NCBI GenBank assembly: GCA_019694555.1
Contig: JAIBBS010000072.1
Location: 1-37,548, forward strand
Reading direction: 5' to 3'
DNA: 37,548 bases
Source of the DNA: Nannocystaceae bacterium
Lineage (GTDB): Bacteria > Myxococcota_A > Polyangia > Nannocystales > Nannocystaceae
Positions within the stretch are counted from its first letter, which is position 1. Each line of letters opens with the position of its first letter. This document shows, piece by piece, positions 1 through 7,504 of the stretch. Under the pieces are notes generated by a model. The model was not told where the DNA came from, ran no database searches, and saw only the letters and a program-made list of their open reading frames with translations. Made by a program: the position numbers and the translations under genes.

Positions 1-191
1 TGCGACCGTGGTGGTCGGCCTGGCCCCGCGGCGGGTGACGCGTGCGCCGTGCGGCGCGGCGGCGCGCTCGCGCACGAACGCTCGCGTCCGGAGGGAGTAC
101 GCGCGACCGTCGCCGAAATGGAATGCGCGGAGGCGTGCGGGCAAGCGCTGGAGATCAAACGCAAAAACCCGCGTGATTGATCGCGAGGCCG
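1..191. other. window-edge stretch without a supported gene
   Basis: I see no convincing coding frame in this stretch. Open frames on both strands are Arg- or Pro-rich and look like GC-bias shadows. An A-rich patch near 150-180 fits intergenic DNA. Just beyond it, TTGCGATC occurs twice with a 9-nt period at 277-284 and 286-293. It could be a small operator, but nothing else supports that. Confidence 0.4.
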
Positions 192-386
192 ATGAGGGGC
201 GATGGTTCCGGGATGGTCACGCAGGATGCAGCCGGACCGAGTGCCGAACCGCGCGGGCGCAGCCGGGCGCGTGTGCTTGCGATCTTTGCGATCCCTTGCA
301 TCCCGGTCGTGCTCACGCCCGCACGCAACAGCGATCCGCGTAGCGACCACGAGTACGCCGAACAAGGCGCGGCCGACTTTGGATGA
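192..386 (+). CDS. possible small ORF with one hydrophobic segment
   Basis: A 64-codon frame whose TGA (384-386) overlaps the ATG of the next gene at 383 as ATGA, an arrangement typical of translational coupling. Its middle has a hydrophobic stretch (around RVLAIFAIPCIPVVL) that could be a signal or membrane segment. There is no clear ribosome binding site and I recognise no family. In-frame alternative starts are TTG 177 and ATG 213. Base composition here is less extreme than in the genes, so it may equally be leader DNA. The claim rests only on the stop/start overlap and the hydrophobic patch. Confidence 0.22.
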   Translation: MRGDGSGMVTQDAAGPSAEPRGRSRARVLAIFAIPCIPVVLTPARNSDPRSDHEYAEQGAADFG

Positions 387-1129
387 TGAGTAACAGACGG
401 ACAGATCGCATTCCAGAGACGAGATGGCTTTCCATCGCGAGGCGACCTGCCGCGAGTCCACGAGGCGTACGTGGGGGAGCGCGGAGACACCGTTGTGGCG
501 GAATCGTTCCGAGCGTAGCCGTGCTCGTTCTGGTGGCAGCGTGCGGCACGAAGCGGGGCGACTCGGAGCTCGTTCATCAGTCGACGACGAGCGGCTCGGG
601 TGGAGACACGAGCGCGTCGTCCGGCGGCCCGATGGAGACCAACGTAGGCGAAGCCGATGGGACGGCTACGTCCACGAACGCGACGGGATCTGCCGAGGCT
701 ACCCACGGGGGCGAGACATCGAGCGAGTCGGGGTCCTCGACGACAGTCGGCGAGAATCCGCCGCTCTACGAGCTTTGCCCGACCGCCACGGACGAAACAG
801 GTTGCGTCGATCTCAATCCGCGTTGTCGCTGGTTTGCGATCCACGAGGTGCTGTCCATCGAGACCTGTGAGGTTTCCGAACCCACGTGGGGATGCTGGGC
901 GATGGTCGATCCGGACGGACCGCAGGGCTGTTTTGGGTACTATCCGACCGTGTGCCAGGATGCGGGTGTTGCACCCGCCTATCGCGTCGCCGATGGGGTC
1001 ACGCAGGTGGCGGATATCGGAACATGTCAGAACCTCATCCTGCTCGCTCCCGACGAACCGCAGTGGGTCGTCTGCCCCGATGATGAATTCCAGACGCCTC
1101 CCCCGGAGTGCTACTGCCTTTGCAACTGA
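383..1129 (+). CDS. Cys-rich lipoprotein, copy 1 of a tandem pair
   Basis: A 248-residue predicted lipoprotein of unknown function. A long N-terminus of about 40 residues precedes a hydrophobic stretch ending in the lipobox VAAC (Cys54). Next comes a Ser/Thr/Gly-rich linker (about residues 60-125), then a compact C-terminal domain of about 125 residues containing 12 Cys. That domain includes CEVSEP, GCWAMVDPDGPQGCFGY and a PPPECYCLC ending. The next gene at 1249 is a paralogue, about three-quarters identical over this domain. The paralogues also share RRPxxxP in the N-terminus and place the lipobox Cys at almost the same position (54 and 53). This supports the unusually long N-region and the start at ATG 383; ATG 386 is an alternative. 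The product is probably anchored to the envelope with a disulphide-bonded domain exposed. I recognise no catalytic motif. Confidence 0.75.
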   Translation: MMSNRRTDRIPETRWLSIARRPAASPRGVRGGARRHRCGGIVPSVAVLVLVAACGTKRGDSELVHQSTTSGSGGDTSASSGGPMETNVGEADGTATSTNATGSAEATHGGETSSESGSSTTVGENPPLYELCPTATDETGCVDLNPRCRWFAIHEVLSIETCEVSEPTWGCWAMVDPDGPQGCFGYYPTVCQDAGVAPAYRVADGVTQVADIGTCQNLILLAPDEPQWVVCPDDEFQTPPPECYCLCN

Positions 1130-1154
1130 GATTTGCGTGTGCACGCCCCCAACG

Positions 1155-1248
1155 ATGATCTCCCAAGCCCTCGGTCGACTCGCCGTCATGCTTGCCGTGT
1201 TGGCTGCGTCCTGCCCGGCCGTCGCTCACGCGAAGAGGAGGAAGGAAG
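1155..1248 (+). pseudogene. orphan Sec signal peptide-like fragment
   Basis: The frame from ATG 1155 encodes a textbook Sec signal peptide: a short polar start, then the core LAVMLAVLAASC and an A-H-A cleavage site, followed by KRRKEDE. After that the frame runs into the next gene in the wrong phase as Arg-rich nonsense. It is offset by +1 from the frame of the lipoprotein starting at 1249. It may be the stump of a lost secreted protein, a frameshifted former N-terminus of the neighbouring gene, or a leader peptide. It also supplies the purine-rich ribosome binding site (1236-1246) used by the 1249 gene. It could be chance, but a signal peptide this regular rarely arises in random sequence. 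Confidence 0.35.
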
Positions 1249-1983
1249 ATGAAGTACCCAACGTCCGACGCGGTCGGGTCCGTCCGCAGTCCATCCGCGG
1301 AGATCGGCCGTCGCCCATCGTCGGCCCCGTGCGACGTGGCGATGCCGGACGCAGTCTCGCGCTGGTTGCCTGCCCGCGCCGCGGCATGGACGCTGCTCGC
1401 CGCATGCGGCCCGACGCGATCGGATTCCGAACCGATCCACCAGGCGACGACGAGTGCTGCGAGCGGAAGCGAAGCCGCGTCGTCGAGCGCGACGCTCGAG
1501 GCGAGCGGCGGGGGAGCGGGCAGCACGACGGACTGGACTGCCACGAGCGGCGACGCGGCGACGGGCGGAAGCACGGGCGAGTCGGGACCGTCGACGACCA
1601 CGGGCGAAGCTCCGCCGCTGTACGAGGTGTGTCCGACCGCGACGGACGAGGCCAGCTGCGTCGAACTGAATCCGCGCTGCCGGTGGATCGCCATCTACGA
1701 CGTGCTCTCGAGCGAGACCTGCGAGGTGTCCGAACCCGCGTGGGGATGCTGGGCGATGGTGGATCCGGACGGGCCGCAGGGGTGTTTCGGGTACTTTCCG
1801 ACGGTGTGCCAACACGCAAATGTTGGGCCCGCCTATCGCGTCGTCGAGGGGATCACACAAGTCGCGAATGTCGGAGCGTGTCAGCTTCTCCTCGTGGCTC
1901 CGCCCGATGAGGCGCAATGGGTCCTGTGCCCCGACGATGAATTCCAGAGCCCGCCGCCGGAGTGCTACTGCCTCTGCGGCTGA
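1249..1983 (+). CDS. Cys-rich lipoprotein, copy 2 of a tandem pair
   Basis: A 244-residue paralogue of the preceding gene. ATG 1249 follows a strong purine-rich ribosome binding site (AGGAGGAAGGA, ending 2 nt before it). The N-terminus lines up with copy 1, including RRPSSAP versus RRPAASP, and the lipobox LLAAC has Cys53. An internal ATG at 1342 would give a more ordinary 21-residue lipoprotein signal and is a serious alternative. After the lipobox both copies share R-x-DSE-x-x-HQ, then a Ser/Ala/Thr/Gly linker, then the 12-Cys domain with WGCWAMVDPDGPQGCFGY and the PPPECYCLC ending. Function is unknown. The copies are adjacent and alike enough for a fairly recent tandem duplication, with the linkers diverged and the Cys-rich domain kept. 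Confidence 0.75.
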   Translation: MKYPTSDAVGSVRSPSAEIGRRPSSAPCDVAMPDAVSRWLPARAAAWTLLAACGPTRSDSEPIHQATTSAASGSEAASSSATLEASGGGAGSTTDWTATSGDAATGGSTGESGPSTTTGEAPPLYEVCPTATDEASCVELNPRCRWIAIYDVLSSETCEVSEPAWGCWAMVDPDGPQGCFGYFPTVCQHANVGPAYRVVEGITQVANVGACQLLLVAPPDEAQWVLCPDDEFQSPPPECYCLCG

Positions 1984-2074
1984 CCGCGCCCATGCGTCGG
2001 TCTCGCCCTGCGCCGGCAGCCGGGTGACGCCCGCAATCCATCCCTCGCCCTGCCCCCCGCGCCTCGCTCCCTGC

Positions 2075-2080
2075 TACGGT
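2075..2080 (+). promoter_or_regulatory. -10-like element TACGGT
   Basis: TACGGT lies with exactly 9 nt between it and ATG 2090. A transcript starting 6-7 nt after it would begin within 2-4 nt of the start codon, so the mRNA would be almost leaderless. I see no convincing -35. The same spacing recurs before the genes at 13564 and 23849. Confidence 0.4.
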
Positions 2081-2089
2081 GGGCCCGTG

Positions 2090-3091
2090 ATGTCGCGCCC
2101 GCTCCACGTCGCGCCGCTGTGCCTCGCGCTCGCCTGCCACGCCGCGCCCGCCTCGCCGGACGCGAGCGACACCAGCGACGGCGGGGCGACCACCGCGTCC
2201 GCGAGCAGCAGCAGCACCGGCGGCCCCGACGACACCACGAGCGCGACCACCACGCTCGCCGAGACCACCGCCGAGACCACCGCGAGCGACTCGAGCTCGA
2301 CCGGTGAGCCGCAGCTGCCGCCCGCGATCGGCTTGGTGCAGTACGACGCCGATGCGCACTTCGGCGACACCGCGACCAACCTCGCCAACCTCACGACGTG
2401 GGCGCTGGCGGCGGTGGAGCAGGGCGCGAAGATCATCGTGTTCCCGGAGGGTTCGACCCACGGCTACGCGTCGGCGACCGAGCTGTGGTGCGCGCCGGGC
2501 ATGGCGCAGTTCGAGGGGCGTGCGTGCCGCGACGTGTCGAGCGTCGCCGAGGCGTTGCCGGGCGGACCGACCACCGCGTACTGGTCGGCGTTCGCCGCCG
2601 AGCACGACGTCGCGATCGTCTTCCACGTGCCCGAGGTCGACGACGGCCACTACTACGCGTCGCTGGGCGTCGTCGGCCCCGACGGCTTCGTCACGCGCTA
2701 CCGCAAGCGCAGCCTCTACTACGTCGACAGCGCCTACGCGACCGCCGGCGACGACGGGGTCGTCGTCGACACGCCCTGGGGCCGCTTCGGCCTCATGATC
2801 TGCCTCGACGGCACCTACGACGGCGCCTACTACGACGAGTATCTCGCGGCCGGCGTCGACGGAATCATCATCTCGATGGACTGGGACGACGATCCCAACG
2901 GCGAGGCCGCCGCGATCACCTGGTTCCGCGAGCGCGCCTACGTCAACGACGTGCGGATCTACGCCGCCGACGTGCCGACCTGGGACGGCACCGGCCTGTA
3001 TCCGCCCGGCGACGTGCCGCGCGAGCGCAACGGCCTGCCCGCGATCGCGATCGGCGTCGAGGGCCTGTCGGTGCACCCGCTGTCGCGCTGA
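2090..3091 (+). CDS. nitrilase-superfamily carbon-nitrogen hydrolase lipoprotein
   Basis: A 333-residue lipoprotein with lipobox LALAC (Cys16), a Ser/Thr/Asp-rich linker to about residue 75, then a full C-N hydrolase domain. The catalytic triad of this superfamily is visible: Glu120 in FPEGSTHG, Lys206 in RYRKRSLYY, and the nucleophile Cys238 in GLMICLDGTYD. The segment RYRK-x-LYY...DTPWGRFGLMIC resembles the vanin/biotinidase branch (pantetheinase/biotinidase), so an exported amidase acting on an amide such as pantetheine or biocytin is plausible. The substrate cannot be told from sequence. ATG 2090 is chosen because it directly begins the lipoprotein signal; GTG 2087 is in frame just before it. 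The gene converges on the acid phosphatase with only 13 nt between stops. Confidence 0.85.
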   Translation: MSRPLHVAPLCLALACHAAPASPDASDTSDGGATTASASSSSTGGPDDTTSATTTLAETTAETTASDSSSTGEPQLPPAIGLVQYDADAHFGDTATNLANLTTWALAAVEQGAKIIVFPEGSTHGYASATELWCAPGMAQFEGRACRDVSSVAEALPGGPTTAYWSAFAAEHDVAIVFHVPEVDDGHYYASLGVVGPDGFVTRYRKRSLYYVDSAYATAGDDGVVVDTPWGRFGLMICLDGTYDGAYYDEYLAAGVDGIIISMDWDDDPNGEAAAITWFRERAYVNDVRIYAADVPTWDGTGLYPPGDVPRERNGLPAIAIGVEGLSVHPLSR

Positions 3092-3104
3092 GCCGACGCG
3101 CGCG

Positions 3105-4250
3105 TCAGTTGCTGGTCCACGAGCCGTACATCGGGTTGGGCAGCAGCACGAAGCGCCCACCGAAGTCCGCGAACGCCTCGTCGCCCTCGTGGCGGAGGTC
3201 CTGCGAGAGCTGCGGGAAGTCCTGGATGTTGTCGCCCACGTACAGCACGACTTCGGCCGCCGGTACCTGCGGATCCGCGCTGCCATCTTGCACCGCGTCG
3301 AAGCGCGGGTTCTTGTCGCTGGTGCCGGTGCGGCACAGCAGCAGATCGAACGGGACCGCCAGCGCCTGCAGGTTGGCCTCGGTGTCGGCGCACTCGATGG
3401 TCTTGCGGTTGGTCACCGCGGCGATGGTGCCGCCCAGCGCGTGCACGCGGTCGAGGAACGCCTTGGCGCCGGGCACCAGCGTGGCCTCGCGGCGCGCGAC
3501 CCATGCGGTCCACGTCGAGCTGCTGTACTCGGTACCGAGCTCGGCGCGCTCGCGTTGGTACTGCAGGTTCGACAACACCGTCTCGTCGAGATCGGTGACC
3601 ACCGCCCAGTGCTGCGGCAGCGCGCCGTCGGCCGCGAGCTGCTCGATCCGTGCGGTCGCGGCGGCGTAGCTCGACAGCGCCAGCGCGCGGTACTCGGCCG
3701 AGCGCTCGACCCAGCGCAGCTCGAGCCCCGCAGGCACCACCGGCCCGCTCGCGATGCAGTTGCCGTCGCAGTGCAGCGCCAGGCGGAAGGCCTTGTTCGT
3801 CAGATCCGCCGGCGCCTTGCCGCCGGCGGTGACCTCGACGAGGTAGAAGCCGTCCTGCTCGATCGTCAAGCCGCCGAGCTTCGACAGCGCGCCGTAGCCC
3901 GCGTCGTCGTCCGACGCGATCAGCTCGGCGTAGCGGCCCTGGCCGTCGCGCGGGCCCCACACGTGCAGCACGGTGTCGAGCTTCGCAGCCGAGCCGGTGC
4001 GCGTGACCTCGAGGTCGATCGTCGAGCCCGCGGTCGCCCACACCACGTGGCCCAACCGCGCGGTCTTGTTGGGCAGCGTCGCGTCGACCGGTGCCTGCGG
4101 CCCGAGCATGCCGAGGATCTCCACGCCCACCGCACCGTCGGCCTTGCCGCCCTGGTCCGCCGCGGCCGGCAGCGCGTCGCCGTGGTGTGCGTTGTCGCAG
4201 GCCGAAAGCAGGGGAGCGAAAGCGACCGACAGGGCGAGGGCGAGGCGCAT
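3105..4250 (-). CDS. HAD class-B-like acid phosphatase lipoprotein with N-terminal beta-sandwich
   Basis: A 381-residue predicted lipoprotein whose signal ends in LLSAC. After it comes a region of about 120 residues (PNKTARLGHVVW... to ...GFYLVEVTAGG) that reads like a pre-peptidase C-terminal type beta-sandwich. The C-terminal half has the HAD motifs: Asp220 and Asp222 in VVTDLDETVLSN (nucleophile and acid/base), Thr/Asn in AAVTNRK, and the metal-binding LYVGDNIQDF. Motif order and the long cap segment match the class B/lipoprotein e(P4) acid phosphatases, which release phosphate from nucleotides or other monoesters at the cell surface. ATG 4250 is chosen because it begins the signal peptide. 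An in-frame ATG at 4361 would add 37 Arg/Ala-rich residues and seems less likely. Confidence 0.83.
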   Translation of the reverse strand: MRLALALSVAFAPLLSACDNAHHGDALPAAADQGGKADGAVGVEILGMLGPQAPVDATLPNKTARLGHVVWATAGSTIDLEVTRTGSAAKLDTVLHVWGPRDGQGRYAELIASDDDAGYGALSKLGGLTIEQDGFYLVEVTAGGKAPADLTNKAFRLALHCDGNCIASGPVVPAGLELRWVERSAEYRALALSSYAAATARIEQLAADGALPQHWAVVTDLDETVLSNLQYQRERAELGTEYSSSTWTAWVARREATLVPGAKAFLDRVHALGGTIAAVTNRKTIECADTEANLQALAVPFDLLLCRTGTSDKNPRFDAVQDGSADPQVPAAEVVLYVGDNIQDFPQLSQDLRHEGDEAFADFGGRFVLLPNPMYGSWTSN

Positions 4251-4592
4251 CGGCGCGGCGCTGAGCAATGCCCGTGCCAGCGCCGCGTCCGCCCGCGGCC
4301 TGCTCGCACGCACCCACCGCTTGCGCCGCGCGGCGGCGGCCGTGGCGACTGTCGTCGCCATGCAACGCTCGCGCTCGCGTTCGATGCGCCGGGGCGCGAG
4401 CCCGGCCGCGATGCCGTGCGTCGCCCGTGTGCCCACGCGCGCGTGTCGATGCAACCATCGCGAGCGTGCCGCGACGCGCGAGCGCCCGATCGTGAGCGTC
4501 GCTGCATCGCGGCGCACGATCGCGGTGGCTTCGGTGGATGCGGCGACGGTTTCGTCGCGGCGCACGGGCGTGCACGCCGGGTGTGCACGCGC
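4251..4592. other. divergent intergenic region
   Basis: This 342-nt stretch separates the divergent phosphatase and the gene at 4593, so both promoters should lie here. Open frames through it are Arg/Ala-rich extensions of the flanking genes with no recognisable domain. I see no strong TATAAT-like element, no long inverted repeat and no RNA signature. Confidence 0.5.
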
Positions 4593-5228
4593 ATGCCCAG
4601 CGACGCGCGTCACAGCGCAGTCGTTCGCGCATCCCCGATCCGTCGCGCGCTGGTCAGGTTCATCGACGTGCTCGCTTCGTTGATGTTCTACGGCTTCGTT
4701 CACACCGCTTTCACACCGCCCGGCGAGATCACGATCTCGACCGCGTCGACCCCGGCCGCAGCGCCGCAAGAGCCCCCGCGGCCGGCGTTCGATCGCACCG
4801 GCTACTTCATCATGGGCAGCTCGCCGATGGTCTCGATGTGGAGCACCGGCTTCTCGCCGGGCATCCGCTACGACGCGGAGACCGGCTTCGCGTTCACGCG
4901 CAAACACTTCCGCATCGCCTTCGGCGCCAACCCCAAGCTCGTGCAGTACTTCGGTCGCAAGCGTCCCGGCGGCGGACTCGACGGCGTGGTCACGGCGTCG
5001 TGGCGCTCGGTCTACGCCCGCGCCGGCGTGGGCGTGATGGCGGGGCTGCCGACGCACCCGGATCTGCGCCGCGCGTTGCCGGCGGTCGGCGGCGTCGCAG
5101 GCATCGGCGTGCAGACGATGCGCGATCACGTCGGCGGTCGCTTCGGTGTCGACTACGATCTGCGCGTCGACACCGCTGGCATCCCGATCCACACGGTGAT
5201 GCTCACGCTGCAGCTGTGGTTCGGCTGA
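4593..5228 (+). CDS. small predicted envelope protein, possible beta-barrel
   Basis: A 211-residue protein of unknown family. A hydrophobic segment (FIDVLASLMFYGFVHTAF, about residues 23-40) acts as signal anchor or signal peptide and is followed by a short Pro/Ala linker. The remainder alternates polar and hydrophobic residues with many Gly and aromatics (GYFIMGSSPMVSMWSTGFS, DYDLRVDTAGIPIH) and ends in LTLQLWFG. A terminal Phe or aromatic-rich last strand is typical of outer-membrane beta-barrels, though here Phe is penultimate. An outer-membrane or periplasmic location is therefore inferred, not shown. The start is uncertain; ATG 4593 precedes a basic N-region and ATG 4683 is possible. It is divergent from the phosphatase gene. 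Confidence 0.55.
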   Translation: MPSDARHSAVVRASPIRRALVRFIDVLASLMFYGFVHTAFTPPGEITISTASTPAAAPQEPPRPAFDRTGYFIMGSSPMVSMWSTGFSPGIRYDAETGFAFTRKHFRIAFGANPKLVQYFGRKRPGGGLDGVVTASWRSVYARAGVGVMAGLPTHPDLRRALPAVGGVAGIGVQTMRDHVGGRFGVDYDLRVDTAGIPIHTVMLTLQLWFG

Positions 5229-5232
5229 GCCC

Positions 5233-5250
5233 GTGGACAGGAGGCTCCGC
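5233..5250 (+). repeat. 18-nt dispersed repeat, copy A
   Basis: This 18-nt sequence, ending GGAGGCTCCG, matches 26722-26739 at 17 of 18 positions. It lies 4 nt after the stop of the gene ending at 5228. It contains a small GGAG/CTCC self-complementary core. Confidence 0.4.
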
Positions 5251-5266
5251 TTCCTCTCGCCGTGCC

Positions 5267-5313
5267 CGGCGCAGCCGGTCACGGGACCCCTCAGCTTCCG
5301 GTCGCTGCGCGAC
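5267..5313 (-). repeat. 47-nt double-hairpin repeat, inverted copy
   Basis: Read on the minus strand this matches the tandem pair at 13851-13944: GTCGC-n3-GCGAC at one end, a GAGGGGTCCCG core, and GACCGGCT followed by GCCGG at the other. The core GAGGGGTCCCGTGACCGGCT is identical to the first tandem copy over 20 nt. The unit can fold into two small hairpins. It lies between genes, downstream of 5228. Confidence 0.7.
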
Positions 5314-5317
5314 GAGG

Positions 5318-5341
5318 GACCGTCAGCACTCGCTGACGGTC
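5318..5341 (+). terminator. perfect hairpin, probable terminator
   Basis: A perfect 10-bp stem, GACCGTCAGC and GCTGACGGTC, closes a 4-nt loop (ACTC). It lies between genes ending at 5228 and starting at 5482. No T-run follows, so it is either a GC-type terminator or an extension of the adjacent 47-nt repeat structure. Confidence 0.5.
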
Positions 5342-5481
5342 TCTGAGCGCCCGCGGTGGGGCCGGGGCGCGTGCGGTCCGCGTGGGGCCGCCCGCACCCG
5401 CGCCCGGGTCCACCGCCGCGGCCGGGTTCGTGCGACGATCGCCACATCGATCGCCGCGCCCGTGCGTCCAAGGAGACCTCG

Positions 5482-6645
5482 ATGCCGAACCCGCTGTGTC
5501 GACGCACGCTGCTGCTCGCGACCCTCGCCACCGCCGCCTGCGGCAAGCCGGCGTCCGACCTCGCCGTCGGCGACGATTGCCAGGTCGCGCGTGAGGCCGA
5601 TCGGCGCGGAGACTACAAGACCGCGCGCACGGCCTTCGCCAGCTGCCTCGCGCGCGTGCCCGGCTACGTCGATTCCCACGCGAGCTACCAGCGCATCCTG
5701 GAGCTGGAGGACGGCATCGAGGCGGCGCGCAAGGTCTACGCCGACCTCGTGCGCGACAACCCCGGGGTCGTGACCTCGTTCGCGCACGCGCGGCTGCTGC
5801 CGAGCGCCGAGCGCACCGTGGCACTCGAGCGCATCGCCGCGCAGCAGCCCGACTTCGCGCCGGTCTACTACGAGCTCGCGTTCGACGTGTCCGAGCGCGC
5901 GCTCGGGTTGCAGTCGCTCGCCGCCAAGGCCAAAGAGAAGCTGTACCTGCAGGCGTTCCTGCAGCGCGCGCACGGGCCGGAGTTCGTGCGCTACTTCGCC
6001 GACTACGCCTTCGCCGAGGCGTGGATCCGCGACGCGCAGGCGCGCATGGCCAAGCTCGCCGACGTCGCGATCGTGGGCGACGAGCCGCCGCTGACGATGA
6101 CGGCGACGCCGAGCAACGCCGGCTGGATGATCCACTTCACGCCGCGCGAGCTCGCCATGGCCATCGAGGTCCGCGTCGGCGGCGAGGCCGACTTCCGTCG
6201 CTTCGAGCAGTACATCACCGTGCCGCTGTCGGCGAGCTCGACCCGCATCGAGGTGCGCTACCAGGACGCGACCGGCGCGTGGCAGGGGCCGTTCGACTTC
6301 ACGCTCGAGCCCAAGGCCCAGTTCGTGACGTTCGCCAAGTCCGTGCTGCTCAAGATGCCGAGCATCTGGGCCATGCTCGGCGAGGACAGCCAGGCGGGAT
6401 ACCTCTACTTCACCACCGCGATGGTGTACCGCTGCGGGCTCTCGCGGATCGAGTACGGGCTCGACACCGACGTGCCCGACCGCGAGTTCGCGCTGCCGGC
6501 CTGCGATTTCGAGGACCCGATGGCGATCCCGGCGACGGCGCTGCCGATGGTGGAGATCGATCCGCGGACCGCGTTCGTGTCGCTGCGCCTGACGTTCGCC
6601 GATGGCGAGCGCACCGACGTGCATCGCATCGCGCGCAAGCGTTGA
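5482..6645 (+). CDS. lipoprotein with tetratricopeptide-like N-terminal half
   Basis: A 387-residue lipoprotein with lipobox ATAAC (Cys20). ATG 5482 follows the ribosome binding site AAGGAG at 5470-5475. Residues about 35-110 look like tetratricopeptide helices (AREADRRGDYKTARTAFASCL, ILELEDGIEAARKVYADLV). The C-terminal half is beta-rich with a sandwich-like segment (SSTRIEVRYQDATGAWQGPFDFTL), resembling an Ig-like or carbohydrate-binding fold. No catalytic motif is visible. It precedes the fatty acyl reductase operon but is separated from it by about 180 nt with a promoter-like element, so it is probably a separate unit. Function is unknown. Confidence 0.75.
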   Translation: MPNPLCRRTLLLATLATAACGKPASDLAVGDDCQVAREADRRGDYKTARTAFASCLARVPGYVDSHASYQRILELEDGIEAARKVYADLVRDNPGVVTSFAHARLLPSAERTVALERIAAQQPDFAPVYYELAFDVSERALGLQSLAAKAKEKLYLQAFLQRAHGPEFVRYFADYAFAEAWIRDAQARMAKLADVAIVGDEPPLTMTATPSNAGWMIHFTPRELAMAIEVRVGGEADFRRFEQYITVPLSASSTRIEVRYQDATGAWQGPFDFTLEPKAQFVTFAKSVLLKMPSIWAMLGEDSQAGYLYFTTAMVYRCGLSRIEYGLDTDVPDREFALPACDFEDPMAIPATALPMVEIDPRTAFVSLRLTFADGERTDVHRIARKR

Positions 6646-6652
6646 ACCCGGC

Positions 6653-6667
6653 GCGGACCCGGTCCGC
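6653..6667 (+). terminator. short GC hairpin after the 5482 gene
   Basis: GCGGAC and GTCCGC pair around a 3-nt loop, starting 7 nt after the stop codon at 6645. A short A-run follows instead of a T-run. The stem is small, so this is only a weak terminator candidate. Confidence 0.25.
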
Positions 6668-6801
6668 GGCCGAAAAACCCTCGCGCGGCCGCGGTGCGCA
6701 GCTCCGTTCGCGCCCCGGGGCGCGTGAGGGGACGCAATCGCTGGGCGTCGTGCGCGCTCGATCGCGTGGTCCGCAGGGGTTGTGCCGAGGCCGTGCCCCG
6801 G

Positions 6802-6807
6802 TAGACT
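6802..6807 (+). promoter_or_regulatory. -10-like element TAGACT upstream of the lipid operon
   Basis: TAGACT ends 19 nt before ATG 6827, the first gene of the four-gene operon. A transcript would have a leader of about 12-13 nt. No clear -35 is visible. Confidence 0.35.
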
Positions 6808-6826
6808 CGCCGGCCGCCACACCCGA

Positions 6827-7504
6827 ATGAGCGCCACGCACACCGCAGCCTTCTTCCGTGCCGAAGGCGTCCTGGTCTCGAGCGGCGTCATGCATGCCGC
6901 GATGTTCATGGCCGGTCAGCGCGCGGGCATGCGCGAGCGTGCGCTGCGTTTCGGCCAGGCGCTCGCGTCGGTGCCGGTGTTCGGCCTGCTGGGCCAGAAC
7001 GACCGCACCCTGGGCAACCGCGTCGCACACCTGTGCTACCGCGACATGACCGAGGACCGCGTGGTCGTGCTCGCCGAGGAGTACGTCGAGGACGTCCTGT
7101 TGGAGAAGGTGCTCGACAGCGGCGTCGAGCTGCTGCGCAAGGCCAAGGCCGACGGTCACCGCGTGGTCGTGCTCAGCGAGGGCATCGGCGAGATCATGCA
7201 TCGGCTGCGCGAGCGGCTGCGCTACGTCGACGACCTGATCTGCAACGCGCTCGAGTACCGCGACGGCAAGGCCACCGGCAAGCTGCGCGAGCCCGTGATC
7301 GGCGGCTACGAGGGCGGCAAGTGGCTCAAGCAGTACGCCGCCGAGCACGACCTCGATCTGTCGCGCTCGTTCGCCTACGGCACGCACGGGCCCGACCTGC
7401 TGCTGCTGTCGGCGGTGGGTCACCCCTGCGCCGTGAACCCCGACCCGACCCTGCGCAAGGCTGCGCGCGAGGCCGACTGGCCGGTCATGGACTACAGCGC
7501 ATGA
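6827..7504 (+). CDS. HAD-IB-like protein lacking catalytic Asp residues (probable pseudophosphatase)
   Basis: A 225-residue protein with the overall pattern of the HAD subfamily IB (SerB-like) phosphatases often found near lipid genes. The C-terminus [25 protein letters not shown] is diagnostic of that branch. However, motif I, normally FFDxDGT, reads FFRAEGV: Arg11 replaces the nucleophile Asp, Glu13 the acid/base Asp and Val15 the Thr. The metal-binding Asp in the YxDS loop is also changed (YGTHGPD, Thr186), although Asp190, the motif II Ser (VVVLSEG) and the motif III Lys ([10 protein letters not shown]) remain. By known HAD chemistry it should not hydrolyse phosphate, so a scaffold, ligand-sensing or chaperone role is inferred. 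Its TGA overlaps the next ATG (ATGA at 7501-7504). It heads the operon. Confidence 0.8.
   Translation: MSATHTAAFFRAEGVLVSSGVMHAAMFMAGQRAGMRERALRFGQALASVPVFGLLGQNDRTLGNRVAHLCYRDMTEDRVVVLAEEYVEDVLLEKVLDSGVELLRKAKADGHRVVVLSEGIGEIMHRLRERLRYVDDLICNALEYRDGKATGKLREPVIGGYEGGKWLKQYAAEHDLDLSRSFAYGTHGPDLLLLSAVGHPCAVNPDPTLRKAAREADWPVMDYSA

Noticed and set aside
8..343. Plus-strand open frame at the left edge
   Set aside because: Arg/Ala/Cys-rich with no ribosome binding site, signal or domain; typical GC-bias noise.
1342..1344. ATG 1342 as the start of the second Cys-rich lipoprotein
   Set aside because: It gives a neat signal peptide, but ATG 1249 has a far better ribosome binding site and its N-terminus aligns with that of copy 1; kept as an alternative.
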